From Mucilaginibacter sp. UR6-11 (lineage in GTDB: Bacteria; Bacteroidota; Bacteroidia; Sphingobacteriales; Sphingobacteriaceae), in contig NZ_JAJIWO010000007.1 in assembly GCF_020880695.1 (NCBI RefSeq), positions 1 to 64,000 of the forward strand: DNA of 64,000 bases, in the 5' to 3' direction. A program made the position numbers and the translations under genes. Below are positions 36,257 through 44,107 of the stretch, piece by piece. Within the stretch, counting starts at the first letter, position 1; every line of letters starts with the position of its first letter. The notes under the pieces are model-generated. The model saw only the letters and a list, made by a program, of their open reading frames with translations. It ran no database searches and was not told the DNA's origin.

Positions 36257-36952
36257 ATGAAAAAGAAGAAGGCGCGTAAATACCTTAAAAAGGAATGGAA
36301 GGTGATGGAAAGATACCTGAAAACCTATTTAAAAAAAAAGAACCAGGAGGATTTGCACCAGTTCAGGGTACAGGTCAAAAAATTACAGGCCTTTTTTACC
36401 TTATCGGACCATAGCAGCGATGCAGAACTTACCCCCGCCTTCAAGCCCGTTAAAAAAGTTTTCAAACAGGCCGGCGAAGTCCGTAACGCCTATATCAGCG
36501 GCAAGCTGACACAAAGGCGCCGGTCTGCGGATGAAGCCGCACGAAATTTCCGGAAACACGCCGAAGAATATCAGGAAAGCATCGTTAAAGTGCGCCGCAT
36601 GCTGAAAAACAAACTAAGGCCCATGAACAATAAAACGCTACAACAATTTTACGAAAATCAACTCCACCAGATCGCGGCCGGACTGGCAAAGCAGCCATCA
36701 GCTGGGCAGTTGCATGAATGCCGCAAGCGGATCAAAGTACTGTTATATAATTACCCGCTGATCCATGATAAACTCTTGTTCAGTCTGGATACCGCTTACC
36801 TGGACCACTTGCAGGAGGCGATTGGCAACTGGCACGATCACTGGCTGGCCGGTACACTTACGGCCAATACCATCAGGGTTACCAATGAGTTAACCCGCAA
36901 CTTTTATGAACGCGCACTTGGACAGCCTGATCAGGATCATGCCTTATCCTGA
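36257..36952 (+). CDS. CHAD domain protein
   Basis: A 231-aa, strongly basic, all-helical CHAD protein. It has the conserved histidine and basic pattern HQFRVQVKKLQAFF near 36-50 and LHECRKRIKVLLYNY near 155-170. CHAD domains bind inorganic polyphosphate through these basic helices. That fits a starvation/stress island, but the ligand is inferred from the family. It is followed by a 47-aa membrane protein and the HAD-ATPase fusion on the same strand. Confidence 0.88.
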   Translation: MKKKKARKYLKKEWKVMERYLKTYLKKKNQEDLHQFRVQVKKLQAFFTLSDHSSDAELTPAFKPVKKVFKQAGEVRNAYISGKLTQRRRSADEAARNFRKHAEEYQESIVKVRRMLKNKLRPMNNKTLQQFYENQLHQIAAGLAKQPSAGQLHECRKRIKVLLYNYPLIHDKLLFSLDTAYLDHLQEAIGNWHDHWLAGTLTANTIRVTNELTRNFYERALGQPDQDHALS

Positions 36953-37014
36953 CTGCAATCATGGTGCAGCGTAACCACAATAGTGAAATTCGCTTTAAAT
37001 AAGCTATCCAAACC

Positions 37015-37158
37015 ATGAAACGGACAACTGTTACCCAGCAACAAAAACGGCAGCTCACCTGGACCAGAAAACATAGTTATCTGACTGCCCTGATCACTAT
37101 TGTACTAATCATTTTATTGCTACTCGTTTTCTTCCTGTTTCCTAAGCGGGCAATCTGA
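37015..37158 (+). CDS. Small single-pass membrane protein, 47 aa
   Basis: ATG at 37015 opens 47 codons: a basic N-terminal part (MKRTTVTQQQKRQLTWTRKH), one membrane segment (YLTALITIVLIILLLLVFF) and a short basic tail FPKRAI. The positive-inside pattern would put the N-terminus in the cytoplasm. It lies 62 bp after the CHAD gene and 20 bp before the HAD-ATPase gene, so it is likely in that operon. Family unknown. Three other mini membrane proteins of the island are at 42877, 43007 and possibly 18436. Confidence 0.65.
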   Translation: MKRTTVTQQQKRQLTWTRKHSYLTALITIVLIILLLLVFFLFPKRAI

Positions 37159-37178
37159 CAGCCATCAAGTAAAAGCTC

Positions 37179-38879
37179 ATGCGTTATCTAATTTTCACGA
37201 CCGATTATGACGGAACACTAGCGAGCAATGACCATGTAACGCCACTGAGCCTCCAGGCGCTGGCCAGGCTCAAAGCCACCGGACGCAAGCTGATACTGGT
37301 AACAGGGCGGCAACTGGAAGAATTAAAATCCGTTTTTCCCGAATATCCTATATTTGACCGCATTGTCGCGGAAAACGGCGCGCTAATTTACCAGCCGGCA
37401 ACACTGGAGCTGAAATTACTGGGCGAAAGGCCGCCGGAAAACTTCCTGGATTGCCTGCGCCGCAAAAACGTTCCTTTTTCGGCTGGTCACGTCATTGTGG
37501 CAACCTGGGAGCCGCACCACCATGCCGTGCTCGAGGCGATCAAAGAAACCGGCGCCGAGTACCAGCTCATTTTTAATAAAGGCGCGGTAATGGTGTTGCC
37601 GCCCGCGGTTAATAAGGCTACCGGCCTGCGCGAGGCACTCAAGGAACTGGAACAATGCCTGCACAATGTAGTCGCCATTGGCGATGCCGAAAATGATAAT
37701 GCAATGCTGCAAGCCGCCGAATGCGCTATCGCCGTTAGCAACGCCCTGCCGGCGGTAAAGGCCGTGGCCGACTGGACAACCGGGCAACCGGCCGGCGAAG
37801 GCGTAACCGAGCTGATTAACCGGCTGATTGATGATGACCTGGCGGGACTGGACCAGCAATTGTCACGGCACTATCTGGAGATCGGACTGGAAATGAATAC
37901 TTCTCCGCTGATGATCAGCCCTTATGGCAGCAAAGTATTACTTGCCGGGCCTTCCGGTTTTGGTAAAACAACCCTGACTGCAGCTTTTATGGAAAAGCTA
38001 ATTGCCAAACAATACCAATTCTGCCTGATCGACCCGGAAGGTGATTATCAGGATTTTCCGGGGGTAATTAATATTGGCAACAGCATTCAGCCGCCGGCTA
38101 TCGACCACATTATTGACCTGCTGGCCCAGCCGGAAGAGAATATAGCCGTATGCATCCTGGCCATTGCACTGGAGGAGCGCCCGGATTTTTTCAGGAGACT
38201 ATTAACAGCGATCATTGACCTGCGAACCAGGACTGGTCATCCCCATTTTTTAATTTTGGACGAGGCGCACCATCTTTTACCCGCGGCCTACGCGGCCTGT
38301 TATTATAACATGCCCGATGATTTTACTAATTTCTTTGCCGTTACCACCCAACCCCGCCTGCTGTGCTCTGATTTTTTAAGGCGGGTAAATATTGCATTGC
38401 TAATGGGCGAAGCGCCTGACCAGGCAATGCAGGCATTTTCAAGCCTGACTGAGGCGCAGATTGTTCTGCCAGACAACCTTGTGTTCCAGAAAGGCGATAT
38501 ACTGGTTTGGCAGCAAGGCAATACCACCGCACGACTGGCTCGTGGGGATATGCCATCGCGGGTGCTGATGCGCCATAAACGTAAATACGCTTCGGGCGAC
38601 ATGCATGAAAACAGCTTTTTTTTTACCGGGCCATCCCGGCGTTTAAACCTGAAAGCCAATAACCTGATGCTTTTTATCCAAATAGGCCGCGGCATTGATG
38701 ATGAAACCTGGCTGTTCCATCTCCACCGGCACGATTATTCCAAATGGTTCCGTTATGCTGTAAAGGATGAAAAACTAGCTATGGCTGCGGCACATATTGA
38801 AGACCAGGGACTAAATGCTGAAGGCTCAAGACAAGCTATCTTTCATGCCATTCTGGAACGTTATACCGCGCCGGCGTGA
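37179..38879 (+). CDS. HAD-IIB phosphatase fused to a P-loop ATPase
   Basis: A 566-aa two-domain protein. Residues 1-220 are a Cof-type HAD-IIB hydrolase (nucleophile motif DYDGT, D9/D11; VTGRQ motif II; IGDAENDNAMLQAA motif IV). Residues about 235-500 are a P-loop ATPase with Walker A GPSGFGKTTL (about 257-266) and Walker B FLILDEAHH (about 355-363), resembling the HerA/DUF87-type or VirB4-like group, and a further C-terminal helical domain (about 500-566) including DDETWLFHLHRHDYSKWFR. Substrate for the phosphatase domain unknown; DYSxWFR endings are seen in such stress-island fusions. Downstream of CHAD and the 47-aa protein. Confidence 0.85.
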   Translation: MRYLIFTTDYDGTLASNDHVTPLSLQALARLKATGRKLILVTGRQLEELKSVFPEYPIFDRIVAENGALIYQPATLELKLLGERPPENFLDCLRRKNVPFSAGHVIVATWEPHHHAVLEAIKETGAEYQLIFNKGAVMVLPPAVNKATGLREALKELEQCLHNVVAIGDAENDNAMLQAAECAIAVSNALPAVKAVADWTTGQPAGEGVTELINRLIDDDLAGLDQQLSRHYLEIGLEMNTSPLMISPYGSKVLLAGPSGFGKTTLTAAFMEKLIAKQYQFCLIDPEGDYQDFPGVINIGNSIQPPAIDHIIDLLAQPEENIAVCILAIALEERPDFFRRLLTAIIDLRTRTGHPHFLILDEAHHLLPAAYAACYYNMPDDFTNFFAVTTQPRLLCSDFLRRVNIALLMGEAPDQAMQAFSSLTEAQIVLPDNLVFQKGDILVWQQGNTTARLARGDMPSRVLMRHKRKYASGDMHENSFFFTGPSRRLNLKANNLMLFIQIGRGIDDETWLFHLHRHDYSKWFRYAVKDEKLAMAAAHIEDQGLNAEGSRQAIFHAILERYTAPA

Positions 38880-38942
38880 TTATCAGCCTGTACCAAAACC
38901 CGGAATTTAGTACCGGGCACTCCCTTCGCCCCGATATGCTGC

Positions 38943-40100
38943 CTACCTTACCGGTGTATAAATTCTGTGATTCCCCGGTTTTGAAAAAACCATCTGCCAG
39001 AGTTTGTTCTTTTTTGCCCGGAAAGACGCCGCGCTGCAGCACAGGTAATAATCCCACATGCGATAAAAGGTCTCGCTATAAGCAGCTTTGAGCGCCGGCC
39101 ATGCCGCGTTAAAGCGCCGGCGCCATTCCATCAGGGTCAGGTCGTAATCAGTTCCAAAGTTATGCCAGTCCTCCATCACCCATAAACCTTCCGCAGCGGC
39201 TGCGATCTGCCGGAGCGAAGGCATCATACCATTAGGAAAAATGTACCGGTTGATCCAGGGATCGGTGCGGTTGACGGAGGTGTCCGAGCCAATGCAATGC
39301 AGGAGGAAAAGGCCGTCCGCTTTTAAGGCCTGATGCACCACCTGCATATACCGGCGATAATTTTTATACCCGACATGTTCCATCATACCCACAGAAACTA
39401 CGCGGTCAAACTGCCCTGTCAGGTTGCGGTAATCCTGCAGGCAGATCGTCACGGGTAAATGCGCATGGCGTTCGCGTGCCAGCCTGGCCTGTTCTTCAGA
39501 TAAGGTAATCCCCACAACTTCAACCCCGTACTTTTCTGCCGCATAGCCGGCCAGGCCTCCCCAGCCGCAGCCAATATCCAGCAGCCGTTGCCCCCTTTCC
39601 AAATGCAGCTTTCGGCAAATCAGATCCAGCTTTTTTTCCTGAGCCTCTTCCAGCGTCCGCGCGCCCTGCCAGTAAGCACACGAGTAAATCATCCGCTCGT
39701 CAAGCATCATCGCAAAAAGATCGTTACCCAGATCATAATGCCGGGGAACGTCACGACGAACCTGTTTAAGGGACTGACCATTAAACAACCGGCCCGCCAG
39801 CCGGTATAACATTATCTTTAAACTGCGGCCCACCCGGGTTTCAAGGTCAGCGCTTAGTAGTTTGTATAAAGTTGTATCAGGCGACGGCGAATCCCAGAAC
39901 CCTGCCATATAAGATTCGCCCAGGCCAAGCGAGCCGTCCCTGAGCACGCTGGAATAAAAACGATGGTCGTTAACCCGGATATCCCAGGGTTCTGTCCCGT
40001 TCAGGCGGATGTCGGCTTTGGCCAATAGTTCGCCAATGAATTGCTGTTCATACCCGGGCCTTGGCGAATCCGGCATTAAAGAAAAAGAATAGGTGTCCAT
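38943..40100 (-). CDS. cfa: Cyclopropane-fatty-acid synthase
   Basis: A 385-aa SAM-dependent methyltransferase of the CFA/mycolic acid synthase type. The SAM motif I is LLDIGCGWGGLAGYAAEKYG near 167-186, followed by GITLSEEQ, and the family stretches VPRHYDLGNDLFAMMLDERMIYSCAYW and SVGMMEHVG are present. It methylenates unsaturated acyl chains in membrane phospholipids, a typical stationary-phase or acid/redox stress change. Its stop converges on the HAD-ATPase. An operator lies 59 bp upstream of the start codon. Confidence 0.93.
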   Translation of the reverse strand: MDTYSFSLMPDSPRPGYEQQFIGELLAKADIRLNGTEPWDIRVNDHRFYSSVLRDGSLGLGESYMAGFWDSPSPDTTLYKLLSADLETRVGRSLKIMLYRLAGRLFNGQSLKQVRRDVPRHYDLGNDLFAMMLDERMIYSCAYWQGARTLEEAQEKKLDLICRKLHLERGQRLLDIGCGWGGLAGYAAEKYGVEVVGITLSEEQARLARERHAHLPVTICLQDYRNLTGQFDRVVSVGMMEHVGYKNYRRYMQVVHQALKADGLFLLHCIGSDTSVNRTDPWINRYIFPNGMMPSLRQIAAAAEGLWVMEDWHNFGTDYDLTLMEWRRRFNAAWPALKAAYSETFYRMWDYYLCCSAASFRAKKNKLWQMVFSKPGNHRIYTPVR

Positions 40101-40127
40101 GTTGTTTCATTTAAGATGTCCGCTACA

Positions 40128-40173
40128 GTAAAATAACTTAACAGCCACGCAAGGGTAGAATGATCAAGGTCAT
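40128..40173 (-). promoter_or_regulatory. Class II-like operator/promoter for cfa
   Basis: Operator ATGAT-caag-GTCAT at 40160-40173, then a weak -7-like TATTTTAC at 40135-40128 (minus) after 24 bp, two bases more than the norm of the set. Confidence 0.55.
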
Positions 40174-40202
40174 AAGCCCGGCTGATCAAACCGGTTGCTC
40201 CG

Positions 40203-40268
40203 GTGATGGGGATCATATTGGGCGCTGACCGGGATCATGGCACATGACATGGCTTTTCAGGTCCTTTG
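40203..40268 (+). promoter_or_regulatory. Double-operator promoter for the BON-Usp operon
   Basis: Operators GTGAT-gggg-ATCAT at 40203-40216 and CTGAC-cggg-ATCAT at 40225-40238, centres exactly 22 bp apart as in the Hsp20 promoter. The -7-like GTCCTTTG at 40261-40268 follows the second by 22 bp. Confidence 0.65.
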
Positions 40269-40308
40269 GGGTATTAAATCTACATTCTTTTATTTAATCA
40301 TTAAAATT

Positions 40309-40977
40309 ATGAAAACAGACAGTCAAATTCAAAAAGACGTGATGGATGAACTGAAATGGCAGCCATTTTTAAATTCATCTGAAATCGGCGTGGCCGTAAA
40401 GAACGGTATCGTCACTCTTTCGGGTATGGTAGATTCTTTTTCTAAAAAACTATCGGCTGAGCGTGCCGCGAAAAATGTGGCCGGCGTTAAAGCGATTGCC
40501 GAAGATATCCAGATAGGAGTGTCGCCAGTTTATCGTAAAACAGATGCAGAGATTGCCGAAGCGGTACTAAACGCACTTAAATGGCATTCAGCCGTACCTG
40601 AAGAAAAAGTCAAAATAAAAGTTGAGAATGGTATCGTAACCATGGAAGGCGAAGTGGAATGGGAATATCAGCGCGTAAGCGCCCGTACAGCGGTCCAAAA
40701 TCTAACCGGTGTGCGCTCGGTAGCCAACCTGATCACCGTGAAACCAAAAATTTCTCCTATTGAGCTGGAACAAAAAATTAGCGCGGCTTTTCAACGCAGC
40801 GCCAGCATTGATGCAGGCAAAGTTAATGTAACCGTTAGCGGCAGTACAGTAACCCTTACCGGTAAAGTAAGATCATTTGCAGAAAGCGAAGATGCCGAAG
40901 ATGCCGCCTGGGCAGCTCCCGGCGTGTACCATGTTCTTAACAGACTCGAGATCGAAGAACCTGAACTTGTTTATTAA
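40309..40977 (+). CDS. Triple BON-domain protein
   Basis: A 222-aa protein with three BON repeats, about 3-72, 78-146 and 152-220, each with the pattern V..G.VTLSG.V..... (KNGIVTLSGMVDSF; ENGIVTMEGEVEWE; SGSTVTLTGKVRSF). The three are about equally spaced. No signal peptide is present if it starts at the ATG at 40309, which is preferred because an upstream ATG at 40237 lies inside the operator. BON domains bind membranes or hydrophobic ligands (as in OsmY). It is the first gene of an operon continuing to the Usp at 42041. Confidence 0.9.
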   Translation: MKTDSQIQKDVMDELKWQPFLNSSEIGVAVKNGIVTLSGMVDSFSKKLSAERAAKNVAGVKAIAEDIQIGVSPVYRKTDAEIAEAVLNALKWHSAVPEEKVKIKVENGIVTMEGEVEWEYQRVSARTAVQNLTGVRSVANLITVKPKISPIELEQKISAAFQRSASIDAGKVNVTVSGSTVTLTGKVRSFAESEDAEDAAWAAPGVYHVLNRLEIEEPELVY

Positions 40978-41031
40978 CCGCTGGCGCTGTCTTAAAGGGC
41001 AGCGCTTGCTATAACTGATAAAACTAAAATC

Positions 41032-41541
41032 ATGAAAAAATTGATATTAATACCCGTTTTCAGTTTGGCATTGCTGGGCTATGCACTGCCATCGCTGGCG
41101 CAGATTACCCTGCCCGAAGTGAACGTTGTAGCCACCACTTATAAGTATCTTAATGCAGTAGACAACAAAGAACTACCCCAGCCGGTTAGAATGCTGGAAC
41201 GCCTGGCTGCCACCTACGATGTTAAAAAAGCCGACTTCTATGAGGATGTTTTCGATACCTACTTTGTATCCTTCTACATCCCTGATGGTACGATACTGGC
41301 CACTTATGATAAGGATGGGAAACTTTTACGCACTGCCGAAAATTTCAAAAACACCAAACTGCCCCGGGCGATCAGAGAAGCAGTTGAAAAAAGGTTCCCG
41401 CAATGGTCCATCTCTAAAGACGCTTACCTGGTGAACTATTTTAATGATAACGGCGCCAAAAAGAAATACAAGCTGGTCCTGGAAAACGGAGATAAGCGAA
41501 TCAGGGTCACTACCAATGAACTGGGAGAATTTGACAGGTAA
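41032..41541 (+). CDS. Secreted hypothetical protein, 169 aa
   Basis: An exported protein with signal peptide MKKLILIPVFSLALLGYALP cleaved after SLAQ (about 24). The mature part has two copies of a beta/alpha unit (KKADFYEDVFDTYFVSFYIPDG; SKDAYLVNYFNDNGAKKKYKLVL) resembling the PepSY-like/DUF2874 folds found in Bacteroidota, but I am not sure of the family. It follows the BON gene by 54 bp and is followed by a membrane protein gene after one base. Confidence 0.75.
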   Translation: MKKLILIPVFSLALLGYALPSLAQITLPEVNVVATTYKYLNAVDNKELPQPVRMLERLAATYDVKKADFYEDVFDTYFVSFYIPDGTILATYDKDGKLLRTAENFKNTKLPRAIREAVEKRFPQWSISKDAYLVNYFNDNGAKKKYKLVLENGDKRIRVTTNELGEFDR

Positions 41542-41542
41542 T

Positions 41543-42037
41543 ATGGATTCACAACACTCCCCGCTGCTATTGGTTGCCTATGGGTTTTCAAATTTCGTGG
41601 GGCTGCTAATCCTTTGGGCCGCTTTCCGGAGACCCGGAGTGGCCAGGCTGGCGCTGGTACTGCTTTTTGGCTGGGCGGCCTGGACAAATTATCATACCTG
41701 CCATAAAAACCCAGAAATGTACCTGGGCTACAGCCGGTATGCTGTCTGGTACGGCGCCTTCATCAGGGGTTGGTTCGGCCGGCACATTACCCCGATGGTA
41801 AGCACCATCGCGGTGGCCCAGGGGCTCATAGCTTTGGGTTTGTTGTATCGGGGGATTTGGGTAAAAGCTGCTTGTACCGGGGTTATTATCTTCCTGCTGG
41901 CTATTGCCCCTTTGGGGTTTGGGGCCGCTTTCCCGTTCCCGCTGATCGTGGCCTTCGCCGCCTGGAAGATCATGCCTAAAGCCGGCGCGCCACTATGGTC
42001 GGGGCAGGCTTATCAATTGTTAACGCGTAAAAAATGA
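41543..42037 (+). CDS. Integral membrane protein, 164 aa
   Basis: I chose the ATG at 41543 (MDSQHSPLLLVAYGFSNFVG), just after the stop of the secreted protein gene; an ORF reading from 41444 would overlap it. The product has four or five hydrophobic segments and the conserved-looking cytoplasmic stretch TCHKNPEMYLGYSRYAVW. Family unknown. It ends 3 bp before the Usp gene, so it belongs to the BON-Usp operon. Confidence 0.75.
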   Translation: MDSQHSPLLLVAYGFSNFVGLLILWAAFRRPGVARLALVLLFGWAAWTNYHTCHKNPEMYLGYSRYAVWYGAFIRGWFGRHITPMVSTIAVAQGLIALGLLYRGIWVKAACTGVIIFLLAIAPLGFGAAFPFPLIVAFAAWKIMPKAGAPLWSGQAYQLLTRKK

Positions 42038-42040
42038 GTC

Positions 42041-42874
42041 ATGAGAAAAATATTATTAGCGATCGATGCCACAAAGCTAGATCAGAAAAGCCTTGAATTC
42101 GGCTGCTATTTAGCGCAGCTGACCGGGTCGGCACTGACCGGTGTCTTCCTGAAAAACACTCCGGCAGAAGAACCCCCCGGTGTGAAGTTTGCCTATGGTA
42201 ATGTTTATGTCGAAACCATAGATACCCGCGAGCTACCCGAAACCCGTTTCCGCGAACAGGCCTGCGAAGAAAATATCCGTTCGTTTGAAAGTATCTGCGA
42301 AGGGCGCGTGGCTTACAACATCCGGCGGGATGACGACCGGCCGCTGGAAGCACTGATTACCGAAAGCCGCTTTGCGGATATGCTGGTGATCGCTCCTTCC
42401 GCTTTTTCAACTTCACCGCTTGAGCAGCCTTCCGCATTCGTCCGGGAAATACTGGCCCGTGCCGAATGCCCGGTAATTATTTCGCCCTATTATTTTGATG
42501 AGATTAAAACGCTGTACCTGGCGTATGACGGCCAGCAGTCTTCCGTCTTCGCTATCAAACAATTCACTTATCTTTTTCCTGAACTCAGGGACAAAAAGAT
42601 CACTGTCCTGCAGGCCAATGAAAACGCTGATTTTAAAGCAGAGGATAAGGAAAAAATATACGAGTATCTTAAAGCCTATTACCCCGAAATCGCATTCCAT
42701 GACCTGGCCGGCAAACCAGATAACGAACTGTTTGATCTCCTTTTACGGGAAAAAGATGCTTTTGTTGTTATGGGCGCTTATGGTCGCAGCCGGCTGTCTA
42801 ACTTTTTCAGGCATAGCACGGCCGAGTCGCTCCTCAAGGTTAACGGCCTGCCTTTATTTATAACCCATCATTAG
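42041..42874 (+). CDS. Tandem-domain universal stress protein
   Basis: A 277-aa two-domain Usp. The first domain begins MRKILLAIDATKLDQKSLEF; the second begins near 155 (KTLYLAYDGQQSSVFAI) and has the full nucleotide-binding end VMGAYGRSRLSNFFRHSTAE. The second domain keeps the G-2x-G-type ATP motif in a GAYGRS form; the first lacks it. It is only distantly like the Usp at 20334. Last sizable gene of the BON operon. Confidence 0.9.
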   Translation: MRKILLAIDATKLDQKSLEFGCYLAQLTGSALTGVFLKNTPAEEPPGVKFAYGNVYVETIDTRELPETRFREQACEENIRSFESICEGRVAYNIRRDDDRPLEALITESRFADMLVIAPSAFSTSPLEQPSAFVREILARAECPVIISPYYFDEIKTLYLAYDGQQSSVFAIKQFTYLFPELRDKKITVLQANENADFKAEDKEKIYEYLKAYYPEIAFHDLAGKPDNELFDLLLREKDAFVVMGAYGRSRLSNFFRHSTAESLLKVNGLPLFITHH

Positions 42875-42876
42875 CC

Positions 42877-42984
42877 ATGATCAGAAAGTACAGAAATACT
42901 GATCTTAGTTTGTGGATCACAATCGGACTGGTCACCATCCTGGTATTATTGATGGTGCTGGCCAGTCTGAAGGTTTACCGGTAG
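42877..42984 (+). CDS. Mini membrane protein, 35 aa
   Basis: Starting 2 bases after the Usp stop, an ATG opens 35 codons: MIRKYRNTDLSLWI, a hydrophobic stretch TIGLVTILVLLMVLASL and the tail KVYR. The tight spacing and the clean single membrane helix with basic ends support a real gene. Function unknown. Confidence 0.55.
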   Translation: MIRKYRNTDLSLWITIGLVTILVLLMVLASLKVYR

Positions 42985-43006
42985 GGATAAAAGTCCAGCA
43001 ACCATC

Positions 43007-43192
43007 ATGAAAGATAAACTGAAAAAAATGAACAATCCACAGTCAGCCATTTACGGAATGGCTTTTATAGGCGCCCTTATTTATTACCTTCAGCATGCCC
43101 ATACGTTTGGCGAAGGATTGTTGGGTTTTGCGAAAGCCCTGGTATGGCCCGCTATACTTATTTATAAACTACTGGAGTTTTTAAACAAGTGA
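43007..43192 (+). CDS. Small membrane protein, 61 aa
   Basis: A 61-aa protein with two hydrophobic stretches (AIYGMAFIGALIYYL; GFAKALVWPAILIYKLLEFL) and a basic start MKDKLKKMNNPQ. It is 22 bp after the 35-aa ORF, so probably the end of the BON-Usp operon. Such small proteins are common in Sphingobacteriaceae, but the role is unknown. Confidence 0.7.
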   Translation: MKDKLKKMNNPQSAIYGMAFIGALIYYLQHAHTFGEGLLGFAKALVWPAILIYKLLEFLNK

Positions 43193-43494
43193 ACAGACAG
43201 CAATACCAGCCTCACCCGGCTGTTTATTACCTCTAATTAAAATTTATTAAATATTATGCAAAACATGCAAAAATATGAAAATATTTTTTTTAATTTTGAT
43301 AGTAACAGCCTGATGATGAGCTAACAACCTTAGAATTCCGAACTTTTGGCGGCTTTTACGCTGTATTTCAGTATGCCGTCACCGGGATCACAGCTATTAA
43401 ATAGTTCGGGCCGTGGTTGACCGGCAAATTGCTGTGTCGAAAACATATTTGCCGTTCCGGAATTGATTTTTTTTATCTACCACAAACCTGAGCC
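43193..43494. other. Intergenic region before the receiver-domain gene
   Basis: About 300 bases with no gene. An AT-rich palindromic stretch with eight T lies near 43280-43300 and may end the BON-Usp operon. A site GTCAC-cggg-ATCAC at 43378-43391 looks like the island operator but has two mismatches in the left half and no -7 element at the right place. I see nothing else. Confidence 0.4.
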
Positions 43495-43863
43495 ATGAAA
43501 AAAATTCTGTTGATCGAAGACAATGAAGATATCCGGGAAAATACCTGTGAATTGCTTGAACTGGAAGGTTACCAGGTGATTACCGCCGATGATGGCGAGA
43601 TAGGCGTGACCCGGGCAAAAGAAGTAATAGCCGATTTGATCCTTTGCGATGTGCTGATGCCAGGCACCAACGGCTATGAGGTTTTCGAAGCCCTGCGGTC
43701 AGACCCGCGAACCGCTGATACACCGTTTGTTTTCCTGACCGCTAATGCCGAGCGGACCGAAATGAAAAAGGGCCTGGACCTTGGCGCGAATGCTTATATT
43801 CGAAAACCTTTTGAGCCGGAAGAACTCTTCGCGGTTATTGCGCAATGCCTCCCATCTGAATAA
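43495..43863 (+). CDS. Single-domain response regulator (receiver only)
   Basis: A 122-aa CheY-like receiver. Acidic pair ED near 8-9 (LLIEDNEDIREN), phosphorylation site Asp53 in LILCDVLMPG, conserved Thr in VFLTANAE and Lys in IRKPFEPEEL. No output domain. It could act in a phosphorelay with the PAS kinase at 14832, which also lacks a partner in the window; this is a guess from shared location. Confidence 0.92.
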   Translation: MKKILLIEDNEDIRENTCELLELEGYQVITADDGEIGVTRAKEVIADLILCDVLMPGTNGYEVFEALRSDPRTADTPFVFLTANAERTEMKKGLDLGANAYIRKPFEPEELFAVIAQCLPSE

Positions 43864-44107
43864 TCCGTCGCAGCTTCGGGCAGACGTCACATCAGTTCCA
43901 ACACTCCCAAGACGGCTTGATTGTACCAATGCTTCCAATTAATCTATAACCTAATGAATGCTTACTGGCCGGATAAGGAACGCAAAACGACGACCATGCA
44001 AAGGCGGCCGTAATTAAAGGCATGATTTATGTATGTCATCCGTGGTTTATAATATCAACCTGATGGAAGTAATACGTACTTGTAATTTAGCGGATGAAGG
44101 AGTAATA

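Noticed and set aside
37416..37859. A minus-strand 147-aa ORF within the HAD domain
   Set aside because: Antisense to conserved HAD motifs; a shadow reading.
43378..43391. GTCAC-cggg-ATCAC as another regulon operator, for the receiver gene
   Set aside because: The left half has two mismatches and no -7-like element lies 22 bp away, so it does not fit the set.
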